NCBI RefSeq assembly: GCF_014696925.1
Contig: NZ_JACJQY010000012.1
Span: 52,562-116,561, forward strand
DNA length: 64,000 nt
Direction of reading: 5' to 3'
Origin: Phormidium tenue FACHB-1050
Lineage (GTDB): Bacteria > Cyanobacteriota > Cyanobacteriia > Pseudanabaenales > Pseudanabaenaceae
The notes beneath the pieces were generated by a model, which made no database searches, was not told where the DNA came from, and was given only the letters and a program-made list of their open reading frames with translations. Positions 8,326 through 15,962 of this stretch are shown here, piece after piece. Position 1 is the first letter of the stretch, and each line of letters opens with the position of its first letter. The position numbers and the translations under genes were made by a program.

Positions 8326-8338
8326 AATTGCACTCAAA

Positions 8339-8641
8339 TTAAGCTTTGATTGCAGTTTTGCGGACACCTGATATTTTGGAATTATTTTGTTTGATTTCCT
8401 CTTCTGTTAGAGGCACAATATCAATGTGATTAAATAATGTCGTAACGAACGTGAAGAGTAAAAAAGGGAGAGAAGTTACCACAATCAAACCCACTGCCCC
8501 AAAAGAATAAATGGGCTTACTCATTAGCGAAAGCGCTGATGCTAAAGCCGCAAAAATTACGCCTAACCAGACAATTACCTGACCCAAAATATCACTGAGG
8601 GTGAGGGTACAAACAAAGCGGTATTTACCAATGTCATTCAT
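8339..8641 (-). CDS. Hypothetical small membrane protein
   Basis: About 100 residues with two membrane helices (about 22-43 and 48-68) joined by KPIYSFG, followed by a soluble tail (LTEEEIKQNNSKISG). Two adjacent ATG codons (8644 and 8641) can serve as the start. I recognise no family; similar short proteins occur in cyanobacteria but I cannot name a function. Confidence 0.7.
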   Translation of the reverse strand: MNDIGKYRFVCTLTLSDILGQVIVWLGVIFAALASALSLMSKPIYSFGAVGLIVVTSLPFLLFTFVTTLFNHIDIVPLTEEEIKQNNSKISGVRKTAIKA

Positions 8642-8682
8642 CATATTTCACCAACTTAGGATAATTTTTAAGGCTGTACTAC

Positions 8683-8740
8683 AATCCTAAATTTTTTAGA
8701 AGAGCGACGCTTTGCGTCGCTCTTCTAAAAAATTTGGATT
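8683..8740. repeat. Palindrome in a divergent intergenic region
   Basis: 27-28-base near-perfect arms (AGAAGAGCGACGC-TTT-GCGTCGCTCTTCT centre, AATCC..GGATT outside). It lies between two divergent genes, so unlike most relatives it cannot serve as a terminator for either. Confidence 0.65.
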
Positions 8741-8872
8741 TGGGCTTATCGAAATTTACTGTAATCAATCAATTAATAGTGTTAGTTCTCAGTATACGAA
8801 CCGTCTCTAGATTTTAGGGTTACGTTTTATTGAGAATGATCTCTCCAACTCTACCGAATTGTGGACAAAATT

Positions 8873-9730
8873 ATGTGGGATGAAATCGCGATCGCCATTT
8901 CGCAAGCAACGGGAGAGCGCTTTATCAGCGATCGCCGTCAAGCTCAATCTGGCGGCTGCATCAATCAAGCAACTCGAATATCCGATGGTCGGCGGCAATT
9001 TTTTGTAAAGTCTAATACCGCTAACTATTTAGATGTGTTTGTTGCTGAAGCGATCGCCCTCAAGCAAATGTATGCTACCCAAACAATTCGCGTGCCACAG
9101 CCAATTTGTTGGGGGATCGCTAATGATGTGGCTTACTTAGTAATGGAAAATCTTGACTTAGGCGATCGTCAAGATTGGGAAGCGATGAGTCAAAATCTGG
9201 CGGCGATGCATCGAGTAACTAGCGATCGCGGATTTGGCTGGGAACGTAACAATGTGATTGGAGCAACGCCACAGATTAATAACTGGACTCATAGTTGGCT
9301 TGATTTTTGGATTGAATATCGGCTTGCCTTTCAGTTTAATTTGGCTAAACGCAAAGGTTGGCGCAGTAATATTCCCGAAGAAAAAGTTTATAAGGCTCTG
9401 TCGCGATTTTTTGATGATTACCAACCCCAGCCTTCAATGGTGCATGGTGATCTCTGGGGGGGCAATGCTGCTTTTGTCAATGGGGAACCTGTGATTTTTG
9501 ATCCTGCTTTATATTTTGGCGATCGCGAAGTTGATCTTGCCATGACCGAGTTATTCGGTGGATTCCCATCGCAGTTTTATCGAGCCTATCAAGTAGCTTA
9601 TCCATTGGATTCAGGCTATCAACAGCGCAAGACTCTTTATAATCTCTATCACATTCTCAATCATTTCAATCTCTTTGGGGGAGGTTATGGCTCCCAAGCT
9701 AATCGCATGATTGAGACTATAGTAATCTAA
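8873..9730 (+). CDS. Fructosamine/ketosamine-3-kinase family protein
   Basis: Deglycating kinase that phosphorylates ketoamine adducts on proteins so that they decay. The APH-like fold shows GGCINQATRI (P-loop region), the lysine strand FFVKS, VMENLDLG, the catalytic loop MVHGDLWGGN and the metal-binding IFDPALYFGDREVDLAM, all typical of FN3K homologues. The ATG at 8873 is preferred over an in-frame GTG at 8861. Length is normal. The stop codon sits inside the downstream hairpin. Confidence 0.9.
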   Translation: MWDEIAIAISQATGERFISDRRQAQSGGCINQATRISDGRRQFFVKSNTANYLDVFVAEAIALKQMYATQTIRVPQPICWGIANDVAYLVMENLDLGDRQDWEAMSQNLAAMHRVTSDRGFGWERNNVIGATPQINNWTHSWLDFWIEYRLAFQFNLAKRKGWRSNIPEEKVYKALSRFFDDYQPQPSMVHGDLWGGNAAFVNGEPVIFDPALYFGDREVDLAMTELFGGFPSQFYRAYQVAYPLDSGYQQRKTLYNLYHILNHFNLFGGGYGSQANRMIETIVI

Positions 9731-9778
9731 ACCAGATAAGTGGCGGCGTGAAACGCCGCCACTTATCTGGTTTAGATT
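9724..9778 (+). terminator. Terminator overlapping the end of the FN3K gene
   Basis: 26-bp perfect arms (AATCTAAACCAGATAAG outward of GGCGGCGT-GAA-ACGCCGCC). The left arm contains the last sense codon and stop of the gene; the right arm is their inverted copy. Confidence 0.85.
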
Positions 9779-9786
9779 TGTCCGAC

Positions 9787-9831
9787 CAAAATAAATAGAG
9801 TCGGCGCTTCGCGCCGACTCTATTTATTTTG
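9787..9831 (-). terminator. Terminator of the Nfu gene
   Basis: 21-bp perfect arms (CAAAATAAATAGAGTCGGCGC, TTC loop), 20 bases past the stop of the minus-strand Nfu gene. Confidence 0.85.
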
Positions 9832-9851
9832 CTTGTAAGTAGCTAAGAAAC

Positions 9852-10088
9852 TTAAAAAACTTGTTCGATTTCATCAATTTCAGGAATCTCTTCTTTTAAC
9901 TTGCGTTCAATACCCATTCTGAGAGTCATTGCTGAACTAGGACAAGAACCACAAGCACCTTGCAAACGTAATCTCACAATTGGTCCTTCGATTTCCACAA
10001 GTTCTACATTGCCTCCATCAGACATCAAATAGGGCCGCAATTCATCAAGAACATTCTCAACATTATCTCTGGTTAAAGTTAAACTCAT
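9852..10088 (-). CDS. NifU-like (Nfu) iron-sulfur scaffold protein
   Basis: 78-residue single-domain Nfu protein that holds or delivers Fe-S clusters, the main cyanobacterial scaffold type. The metal-binding motif is GACGSCPSS (CxxC), preceded by [17 protein letters not shown]. The open frame extends 20 codons upstream, but I choose the ATG at 10088, which has an AAGGA ribosome site eight bases upstream and gives the usual short Nfu length. It lies next to sufR, on the same strand and upstream of nothing in the suf unit, consistent with an Fe-S role. Confidence 0.92.
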   Translation of the reverse strand: MSLTLTRDNVENVLDELRPYLMSDGGNVELVEIEGPIVRLRLQGACGSCPSSAMTLRMGIERKLKEEIPEIDEIEQVF

Positions 10089-10216
10089 ATTTTTTCCTTG
10101 ATTTATCTCAAAACTACTAGGGTTAAGGAATATGACGCAAAATGTCACATTCTCTATAAACCATAACTACTAATATCTATGCTAATCGAAATCATCTCTC
10201 TTTGTGAAGTTATCCG

Positions 10217-10960
10217 CTAACAGCTAACACCTTGCTCTCGAATTAAATATCCACAACGATGTTCGCCATCAACCATCCAGTGAGTTCGCTCCACTGGACA
10301 ATCTAGTACCGTCGCAAACATTTCTAATTCATGCCCACAAACGCTGGGAAAAGATTCCGCCACATGGGCGATCGCACAGTTATATTCCGTAAAAATAAAA
10401 CTTTGATTTTTCCCTTCTACAGGAAACCATTCCGTTACATAGCCTTCAGAACGGCGGATCTCCGCTAATTTCTCTAGTCTTTGTTTTAGCGAACCTCCTC
10501 CAAGTTGCGATTTATAATTTTGCGCCTTGCGTTGCCATTGCTTTTGCAACACCTCAGATACTTGTTCTTTGCCTAATGTATCGATCAGCGTATCTAAGAA
10601 ATTTACGGCAAACTGGTTATAGCTATCGGGAAAGCGATCGCGTCCCGCCACTGTTAAAGCGTAAATAAATTGAGGACGACCCATGCCCACCTGCTCAGCA
10701 GTGTGATAGATCAGTCCCTCAGCCTCCAAATCCTTTAAATGCTTCCGAATTGCTTGGGGACTAATATCCAGCCGATCTGCCAAATCTTGGGCGGTCACTT
10801 CGCCACGCTTTAGCAAATGCTGCAAAATATCTTGCTTAGTGTCATGTTTAGTTTCAGGCTTGGCATCGCTTTTATCTACGCTTGTATTTAACTGATGATC
10901 TTTAGGATCTAGCTTTAGGTTTGGCGTAATGATCTCAGCAACGCCGATGGGAGTTTTCAT
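10217..10960 (-). CDS. sufR: Fe-S biogenesis repressor SufR
   Basis: DeoR-type winged-helix repressor that senses an Fe-S cluster and controls the suf operon. The HTH lies near residues 45-85 (LADRLDISPQAIRKHLKDLE). Four C-terminal cysteines lie in the pattern C-X12-C-X12-C-X14-C, starting in EYNCAIAH and ending in HRCGYL, as expected for cluster ligands. The start is the ATG at 10960 with AGGAG nine bases upstream; the frame extends further but that part is leader sequence, including a large hairpin. It is divergent from sufB, with a SufR box between them. Confidence 0.94.
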   Translation of the reverse strand: MKTPIGVAEIITPNLKLDPKDHQLNTSVDKSDAKPETKHDTKQDILQHLLKRGEVTAQDLADRLDISPQAIRKHLKDLEAEGLIYHTAEQVGMGRPQFIYALTVAGRDRFPDSYNQFAVNFLDTLIDTLGKEQVSEVLQKQWQRKAQNYKSQLGGGSLKQRLEKLAEIRRSEGYVTEWFPVEGKNQSFIFTEYNCAIAHVAESFPSVCGHELEMFATVLDCPVERTHWMVDGEHRCGYLIREQGVSC

Positions 10961-11000
10961 GAAATAAGCTCCTGATGGCAATTCGAGCAATTGATCATAT

Positions 11001-11061
11001 AAGCAAAACCCAAGAGAAAATTGCGATGCTTCGCATCGCAATTTTCTCTTGGGTTTTGCTT
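11001..11061. repeat. Long palindrome in the sufR leader
   Basis: 29-bp perfect arms (AAGCAAAACCCAAGAG outward of GCGATGC-TTC-GCATCGC). The outer AAAACCCAA/TTGGGTTTT arms are those of element A but the core differs. It lies 40 bases upstream of the sufR start and would fold in the sufR 5' untranslated RNA. Confidence 0.8.
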
Positions 11062-11110
11062 GATATTAATGACCATGATTATGTGTTGAAGTTGTAAAGT
11101 TATAAAAAAA

Positions 11111-11139
11111 TTGACTTTGACAACTTGTATGTTGCTAAT
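11111..11139 (+). promoter_or_regulatory. Predicted sufB promoter
   Basis: TTGACT, 17-base spacer, GCTAAT. The SufR box occupies the spacer, which would give simple repression. Confidence 0.5.
11121..11134. promoter_or_regulatory. SufR operator
   Basis: CAACTTGTATGTTG is an exact CAAC-N6-GTTG, the inverted repeat bound by SufR in Synechocystis. It lies between the divergent sufR and sufB genes. Confidence 0.8.
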
Positions 11140-11183
11140 GTACCGTACAATGAGTAAAGAAACAAGCAAGTTGTTTTAGTCCC

Positions 11184-11212
11184 GTAAATTTAATACGAAG
11201 CATTAAATTTAC
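11184..11212 (+). promoter_or_regulatory. Leader hairpin upstream of sufB
   Basis: Perfect 11-bp arms GTAAATTTAAT / ATTAAATTTAC around a 7-base loop, about 28 bases before the sufB ATG and downstream of the predicted promoter. It could stabilise the mRNA or bind a dimeric regulator. Confidence 0.5.
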
Positions 11213-11240
11213 ACATCAACTATTAGGAGCCTTAACTGAC

Positions 11241-12677
11241 ATGACTGCAACGGTTCAAGCACTTGTCAACCAACCATACAAATACGGATTTGTTACGTCT
11301 ATTGAGTCGGACACGATTCCTCGCGGGCTTAGCGAAGATGTCGTCCGCATGATTTCGGCTAAGAAAAATGAGCCAGAATACATGCTGGAATTTCGCCTCA
11401 AAGCGTATCGCCAATGGTTAAAGATGCAAGAACCGACTTGGGCGCATGTGGATTATCCAGCGATCGATTATCAAGATATCGTCTACTATTCCGCACCTAA
11501 GCAGTCCAAGAAAAAGGCAAGCCTTGATGAGGTTGATCCCGAATTGCTGGATACCTTCGAGAAGTTAGGTATTTCCCTGAATGAACAAAAACGTCTCGCC
11601 AATGTTGCCGTTGACGCGATCTTTGACAGCGTTTCCGTGGCGACGACCTTTAAAAAAGATTTAGCCAAAGTCGGCGTAATTTTCTGCTCGATCTCCGAAG
11701 CGATGCATGAATACCCCGAACTCATCAAAAAATATTTAGGAAGCGTTGTCCCGATCGCTGACAACTACTTCTCCGCACTCAATGCCGCCGTATTTAGTGA
11801 TGGTTCCTTCGTCTACATCCCCAAAGGCGTGAAATGCCCCATGGACTTGTCCACCTATTTCCGCATTAATAATGGCGATTCTGGACAGTTTGAGCGTACT
11901 CTCATCGTTGCCGAAGAAGGAGCTTATGTTAGCTATCTTGAAGGCTGCACAGCACCAATGTTTGACACTAATCAACTCCATGCTGCTGTGGTCGAAATCG
12001 TCGCCCTCGATGACGCTGAAGTAAAATATTCCACCGTGCAGAACTGGTACGCTGGCGATAAAAATGGCAAAGGCGGAATTTATAATTTCGTGACCAAGCG
12101 GGGCTTGTGCCAAGGCAAGAATTCTAAGATCTCTTGGACTCAAGTAGAAACTGGCTCGGCAATCACTTGGAAATATCCTAGCTGTGTCTTAGTCGGCGAA
12201 AATTCCGTTGGTGAGTTTTACTCGGTTGCGCTGACAAATAACAAACAACAGGCTGATACAGGCTCGAAAATGGTGCATATCGGCAAAAATACCCGCAGCA
12301 AAATCGTTTCTAAAGGTATTTCCGCAGGTGGTTCCCAAAATAGCTATCGTGGTTTGGTGAAGATTTCGCCAAAAGCAGAAGGTGCAAGAAACTATTCTCA
12401 ATGCGACTCAATGCTGATCGGTGACTGCTCACAGGCAAATACTTTCCCCTATATCCAAGTCCAAAATAATACCGCCAGAGTTGAGCATGAAGCTTCCACT
12501 TCTAAGATTGGCGAAGAGCAACTCTTCTATTTCCAACAACGCGGTATTGCGGTGGAAGATGCAGTCTCAATGATTATTAGCGGCTTCTGTAAGGAAGTAT
12601 TTAACGCTTTGCCAATGGAGTTTGCAGTTGAGGCAGATAAGCTTTTGGCTCTGAAGTTAGAGAATAGCGTGGGCTAA
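11241..12677 (+). CDS. sufB: Fe-S cluster assembly protein SufB
   Basis: Scaffold subunit of the SufBCD complex, where Fe-S clusters form. 478 residues with the full SufB length. Recognisable blocks: [61 protein letters not shown] and the C-terminal [19 protein letters not shown]. It is first in the suf unit, under a SufR-controlled promoter. A hairpin immediately after the stop and two inserted DUF29 genes separate it from sufC, unusual for a cyanobacterial sufBCDS operon. Confidence 0.97.
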   Translation: MTATVQALVNQPYKYGFVTSIESDTIPRGLSEDVVRMISAKKNEPEYMLEFRLKAYRQWLKMQEPTWAHVDYPAIDYQDIVYYSAPKQSKKKASLDEVDPELLDTFEKLGISLNEQKRLANVAVDAIFDSVSVATTFKKDLAKVGVIFCSISEAMHEYPELIKKYLGSVVPIADNYFSALNAAVFSDGSFVYIPKGVKCPMDLSTYFRINNGDSGQFERTLIVAEEGAYVSYLEGCTAPMFDTNQLHAAVVEIVALDDAEVKYSTVQNWYAGDKNGKGGIYNFVTKRGLCQGKNSKISWTQVETGSAITWKYPSCVLVGENSVGEFYSVALTNNKQQADTGSKMVHIGKNTRSKIVSKGISAGGSQNSYRGLVKISPKAEGARNYSQCDSMLIGDCSQANTFPYIQVQNNTARVEHEASTSKIGEEQLFYFQQRGIAVEDAVSMIISGFCKEVFNALPMEFAVEADKLLALKLENSVG

Positions 12678-12709
12678 AATAAAGTTGACGCGAAGCGTCA
12701 ACTTTATTT
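12677..12709 (+). terminator. Hairpin after sufB, possible partial terminator
   Basis: AAATAAAGTTGACGC / GCGTCAACTTTATTT around GAA, overlapping the last stop-codon base. It could reduce read-through into the DUF29-sufCD part or set mRNA ends. Confidence 0.75.
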
Positions 12710-12724
12710 GTATGTTACAAGATT

Positions 12725-13150
12725 ATGGAAGAACTCATAGAACTGCGATCGCTAATTCTGAGAGGAGATACCCAATCTGCTCTGATGCTGATCGATGAGC
12801 TAGAAGAGATGAGCAAAGACGATAAGATTAATAAAATTGAAAGTTATGCTGTGATTCTCTTGCTACATCTAATCAAGCAGTCTGCCGAAAAGCGTTCTAC
12901 AAGTTCTTGGGATGTGTCAATCCGTAATGCTATTTTCTCAATTCAACGTACTAACAAACGGCGTAAGGCTGGTGGTAATTATTTAAGCGATCGCGAACTT
13001 CAAGAAATTCTTTACGAGGCATATGATCGCGCTTTAGACAATGCGAGATTAGAGGCATTTGGTGGTGCGTATGATGCGATCGCCCTTGGTAAAATGATAA
13101 ATCAGTCGGAAATATTGAAACGTGCGATGCAATTATTAACTACGGTTTAA
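12725..13150 (+). CDS. DUF29-like protein, first of a pair
   Basis: 141-residue helical protein of unknown function, related to the cyanobacterial DUF29 family. It has the family layout of a hydrophobic helix with HLIKQ, a basic turn, SSWDVSIRNAIFSIQ, then REIQEILYEAYDRALDNA-like helices (here starting SDRELQEILYEAYD). The canonical central motif (LLMHLLKWQ...RSNSW) is only partly kept, so it is diverged. It is placed between sufB and sufC and followed after 18 bases by the second DUF29 gene, suggesting duplication. Confidence 0.75.
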   Translation: MEELIELRSLILRGDTQSALMLIDELEEMSKDDKINKIESYAVILLLHLIKQSAEKRSTSSWDVSIRNAIFSIQRTNKRRKAGGNYLSDRELQEILYEAYDRALDNARLEAFGGAYDAIALGKMINQSEILKRAMQLLTTV

Positions 13151-13168
13151 AACTATGGAGGTGTGGAA

Positions 13169-13624
13169 ATGCTAGCAAATCCTAAAATAAATCTTCAAAC
13201 AGACTGGAAGATGATGGCAATTAACTCCCATTTTCAAACCGCAGAAGCTGCTCAATCTTTGCTCCAGCAAGGACAAACAGAAGCAGCAAAAGCTGCACTG
13301 AATGCACTAGTTGAGGCAATGTCAAGGTCAGAACGTCAAGCTCTTAAAAGTCAATTAATTCGCTTAATGATGCATATTATTAAGTGGCAGACCCAACCAA
13401 ATAAGCGCAGTCGTAGTTGGATTGTTTCTATTCTTGATGCGCGTGATGCGATCGAGGAAAGTCAAGAAGAGATGCCTAGTCTCAATCGTGAGTTTATCGA
13501 ATCGCTTTGGGATCAGGCTTTGATCAAAGCAAAGCGTAAAGCCGAAGCTGAGATGGGTTGTAAATCAAATATTTCTTCGCTAACTTGGAAAGAAGTTTTT
13601 GAAGATGAATATGTCAGTATGTAA
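13169..13624 (+). CDS. DUF29 family protein, second of a pair
   Basis: Clear DUF29 signature: [20 protein letters not shown] followed by [18 protein letters not shown], then [16 protein letters not shown]. The biochemical role of DUF29 is unknown. I choose the ATG at 13169, which has GGAGG seven bases upstream, over a GTG at 13163. 151 residues, typical for the family. It lies 44 bases before sufC and should be co-transcribed with it. Confidence 0.85.
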   Translation: MLANPKINLQTDWKMMAINSHFQTAEAAQSLLQQGQTEAAKAALNALVEAMSRSERQALKSQLIRLMMHIIKWQTQPNKRSRSWIVSILDARDAIEESQEEMPSLNREFIESLWDQALIKAKRKAEAEMGCKSNISSLTWKEVFEDEYVSM

Positions 13625-13668
13625 TCCGAAAAGCATTACAATTGAAGTTAACTGTTAAAAGAAAAGAG

Positions 13669-14451
13669 ATGATTGTCGAAAATAGTGAAGTGATTTTGTC
13701 GGTCAAGGATTTGACTGCGGAAGTGGATGGAGTCCAGATCCTTAAAGGATTAAATCTCGAAATTAAGGCTGGCGAAGTCCATGCAATTATGGGGCCGAAC
13801 GGATCAGGCAAAAGTACTTTCTCCAAGGTATTGGCGGGACATCCTGCCTATACCGTCACAGGTGGTGAAATTTGGTATAAGGGCAAAAATCTCTTGGATT
13901 TAGAACCTGAAATTAGATCTAGAGAAGGAATATTTTTAGCTTTTCAATATCCATTGGAAATCCCAGGGGTAACTAATTCTGATTTCTTGCGTTTGTCCTA
14001 TAACAATTTACGAAAGCACAAGGGCTTAGAAGAGTTAGATATTATTGATTTTGATGACTTTATTCAAGAAAAGTTGGAAATCGTAGAAATGAATCCTAGC
14101 TTTTTGAGTCGTAGTGTCAATGAAGGATTTTCGGGTGGCGAAAAGAAGCGTAATGAGATCTTGCAAATGGCTATTCTTGACCCTACTTTAGCAATTCTGG
14201 ATGAGACTGATTCAGGGCTAGATATTGATGCTTTGCGGATTGTGGCGGGTGGTGTAAATAAGCTTTCCACACCTCATAATTCTTCCCTAGTCATTACCCA
14301 CTATCAGCGATTGCTCAATTACATTATTCCTGACTTTATCCATGTTATGGAAAATGGCAAGATCATCTTGACTGGAGATAAAGACTTAGCTCTAGAGCTA
14401 GAAGAGAAGGGCTATGACTGGCTCAAAGAAGAAGAGGCGGTGTTGGCATAA
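13669..14451 (+). CDS. sufC: Fe-S assembly ATPase SufC
   Basis: ABC-type ATPase that energises the SufBD scaffold in the cytosol. Walker A is [10 protein letters not shown], the signature motif [16 protein letters not shown], and Walker [17 protein letters not shown], with H in [10 protein letters not shown] start at the ATG at 13669; the open frame begins at a TTG nine codons earlier. The stop overlaps the sufD ATG (TAATG), showing translational coupling. Confidence 0.97.
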   Translation: MIVENSEVILSVKDLTAEVDGVQILKGLNLEIKAGEVHAIMGPNGSGKSTFSKVLAGHPAYTVTGGEIWYKGKNLLDLEPEIRSREGIFLAFQYPLEIPGVTNSDFLRLSYNNLRKHKGLEELDIIDFDDFIQEKLEIVEMNPSFLSRSVNEGFSGGEKKRNEILQMAILDPTLAILDETDSGLDIDALRIVAGGVNKLSTPHNSSLVITHYQRLLNYIIPDFIHVMENGKIILTGDKDLALELEEKGYDWLKEEEAVLA

Positions 14452-15851
14452 TGGCTATTCAAGTTTCTGAACAATTAGAAGATCAAGCAGAATTTAAGGA
14501 TGCGTTAAGTACGCGCAGTAAGTTGGCTGTAAATAGTAAACAATTTGTAGCTCAAGTTGTGGGGCTAAGTTCCGATATTGCTAGTCCTGATAAGGAGACT
14601 AGTGATTTTGTGGGCAAACTGCGTCAATTGGCTAGCGATCGCCTAGAAACCCTTGCTTTCCCCACCACAAAAGACGAAGAATGGAAATATGCCGATGTTT
14701 CGGTATTAGGTAGTTTGTCTTTTGCCAATCAACCAGTGCTTGCTTCTCGTAGCACTAACCTTGAAGCCTTAATTGCCAATAGTATTGCACCAGAATCCTT
14801 AGGAAATTGTCTGGTATTTGTGAATGGGAAGTATCGCAATGATTTATCAGATGCTAGCGATGTAACTGAAGGCTTGGTTATTGGCACATTAGCCACCCTT
14901 GGCGATCGCATTTTGCCGAAGTTGCGATCGCACCTCGCACAGCATCCCGATGCTAATGATTATTTTGCGAGTCTCAATACAGCTTGCATGGAAGATGTCG
15001 CCATTATTCTCGTCCCTAAGAATCTGGTGGTTGATAATCCTGTGCAATTGATTTTTATCTCTGCTCCCCAAGTAGGAAAATCAGCTTTAATTACCCAGCC
15101 CCGTTGTTTGGTAATTGCGGAATCCCATAGCGAATTGACCTTTGTGCAAACTTTTGTGGGTGAGAATCATCAAGCCTATTTCACTAATGCGGTGACGGAA
15201 GTTTGGCTAGCAGAAGGCGCTCAGGTCAATCATACGAAGGTGCAAAGACAAGGTAATGAAGCGATTCATATCAATACCACCGCGATCGCTCAAGCCAAAA
15301 ATAGCGTCTATAAAAATCAATCAATTAGCTTTGGCGCAAAAATTTCTCGTCAGAACTTGATTGTGCAACAGATGGCAGCACAAACGGAGACTTCGCTCAC
15401 AGGGCTAGCCTTTCTTGATGGTGAACAGCTTGCCGATACTCATTCTGTAATCTCTCATAACTATCCGCACGGATCGAGTAAGCAGTTGCATAAATGCATT
15501 GCCGATGGACGTTCCCATGCTGTTTTTAATGGCAAAATTCAAGTTGCAAAGCTTGCTCAACAAACAGACTCTGCACAGCTAAGTCGTAATCTGTTGCTAT
15601 CTGGCAAGGCGCGAGTGGATACCAAACCGCAGTTAGAGATTTTTGCGGATAATGTCAAATGCGCTCACGGTGCAACGGTTAGCCAATTAGATGCCGAAGA
15701 AATCTTCTATCTCCAAAGTCGGGCGATCGATGCTGAAAGTGCGGCGAATTTGCTCACCTATGCCTTTGCAACGGAGGCGATCTCCCAAATTCCGATTGTG
15801 TCGGTGCAGCGCTCGCTTAGTAACTTTGTGCTTGAGAAAACCAAAGCCTAA
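14451..15851 (+). CDS. sufD: Fe-S cluster assembly protein SufD
   Basis: SufD partner of SufB in the SufBCD complex. 466 residues; recognisable blocks are KDEEWKYADVSVL near the N-terminus, and toward the C-terminus FNGKIQVAKLAQQTDSAQLS and CAHGATVSQLDAEEIFYLQS with the cluster-related Cys-His pair. It shares one base with sufC. The sufS cysteine desulfurase that usually follows in cyanobacteria is absent here; a hairpin and an unrelated gene follow. Confidence 0.97.
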   Translation: MAIQVSEQLEDQAEFKDALSTRSKLAVNSKQFVAQVVGLSSDIASPDKETSDFVGKLRQLASDRLETLAFPTTKDEEWKYADVSVLGSLSFANQPVLASRSTNLEALIANSIAPESLGNCLVFVNGKYRNDLSDASDVTEGLVIGTLATLGDRILPKLRSHLAQHPDANDYFASLNTACMEDVAIILVPKNLVVDNPVQLIFISAPQVGKSALITQPRCLVIAESHSELTFVQTFVGENHQAYFTNAVTEVWLAEGAQVNHTKVQRQGNEAIHINTTAIAQAKNSVYKNQSISFGAKISRQNLIVQQMAAQTETSLTGLAFLDGEQLADTHSVISHNYPHGSSKQLHKCIADGRSHAVFNGKIQVAKLAQQTDSAQLSRNLLLSGKARVDTKPQLEIFADNVKCAHGATVSQLDAEEIFYLQSRAIDAESAANLLTYAFATEAISQIPIVSVQRSLSNFVLEKTKA

Positions 15852-15863
15852 AATATAAAATAA

Positions 15864-15894
15864 AAAAGAAGCGACGCTTTGCGTCGTTTCTTTT
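15864..15894 (+). terminator. Terminator of the suf operon
   Basis: AAAAGAAGCGACGC / GCGTCGTTTCTTTT around TTT, 12 bases after sufD. Confidence 0.8.
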
Positions 15895-15962
15895 CATGCT
15901 AAAAGTGCTATAAGTCAACCTGTGAAAAATGTTAGGATGCTCAGCATCAAGAACGTATCGGG

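Noticed and set aside
10961..11169. Longer SufR starting upstream (through the palindrome)
   Set aside because: The extra codons would be formed by the repeat palindrome, and a good ribosome site (AGGAG) marks the ATG at 10960.
11736..12143. Minus-strand open frame opposite sufB
   Set aside because: Antisense shadow of the highly conserved sufB.
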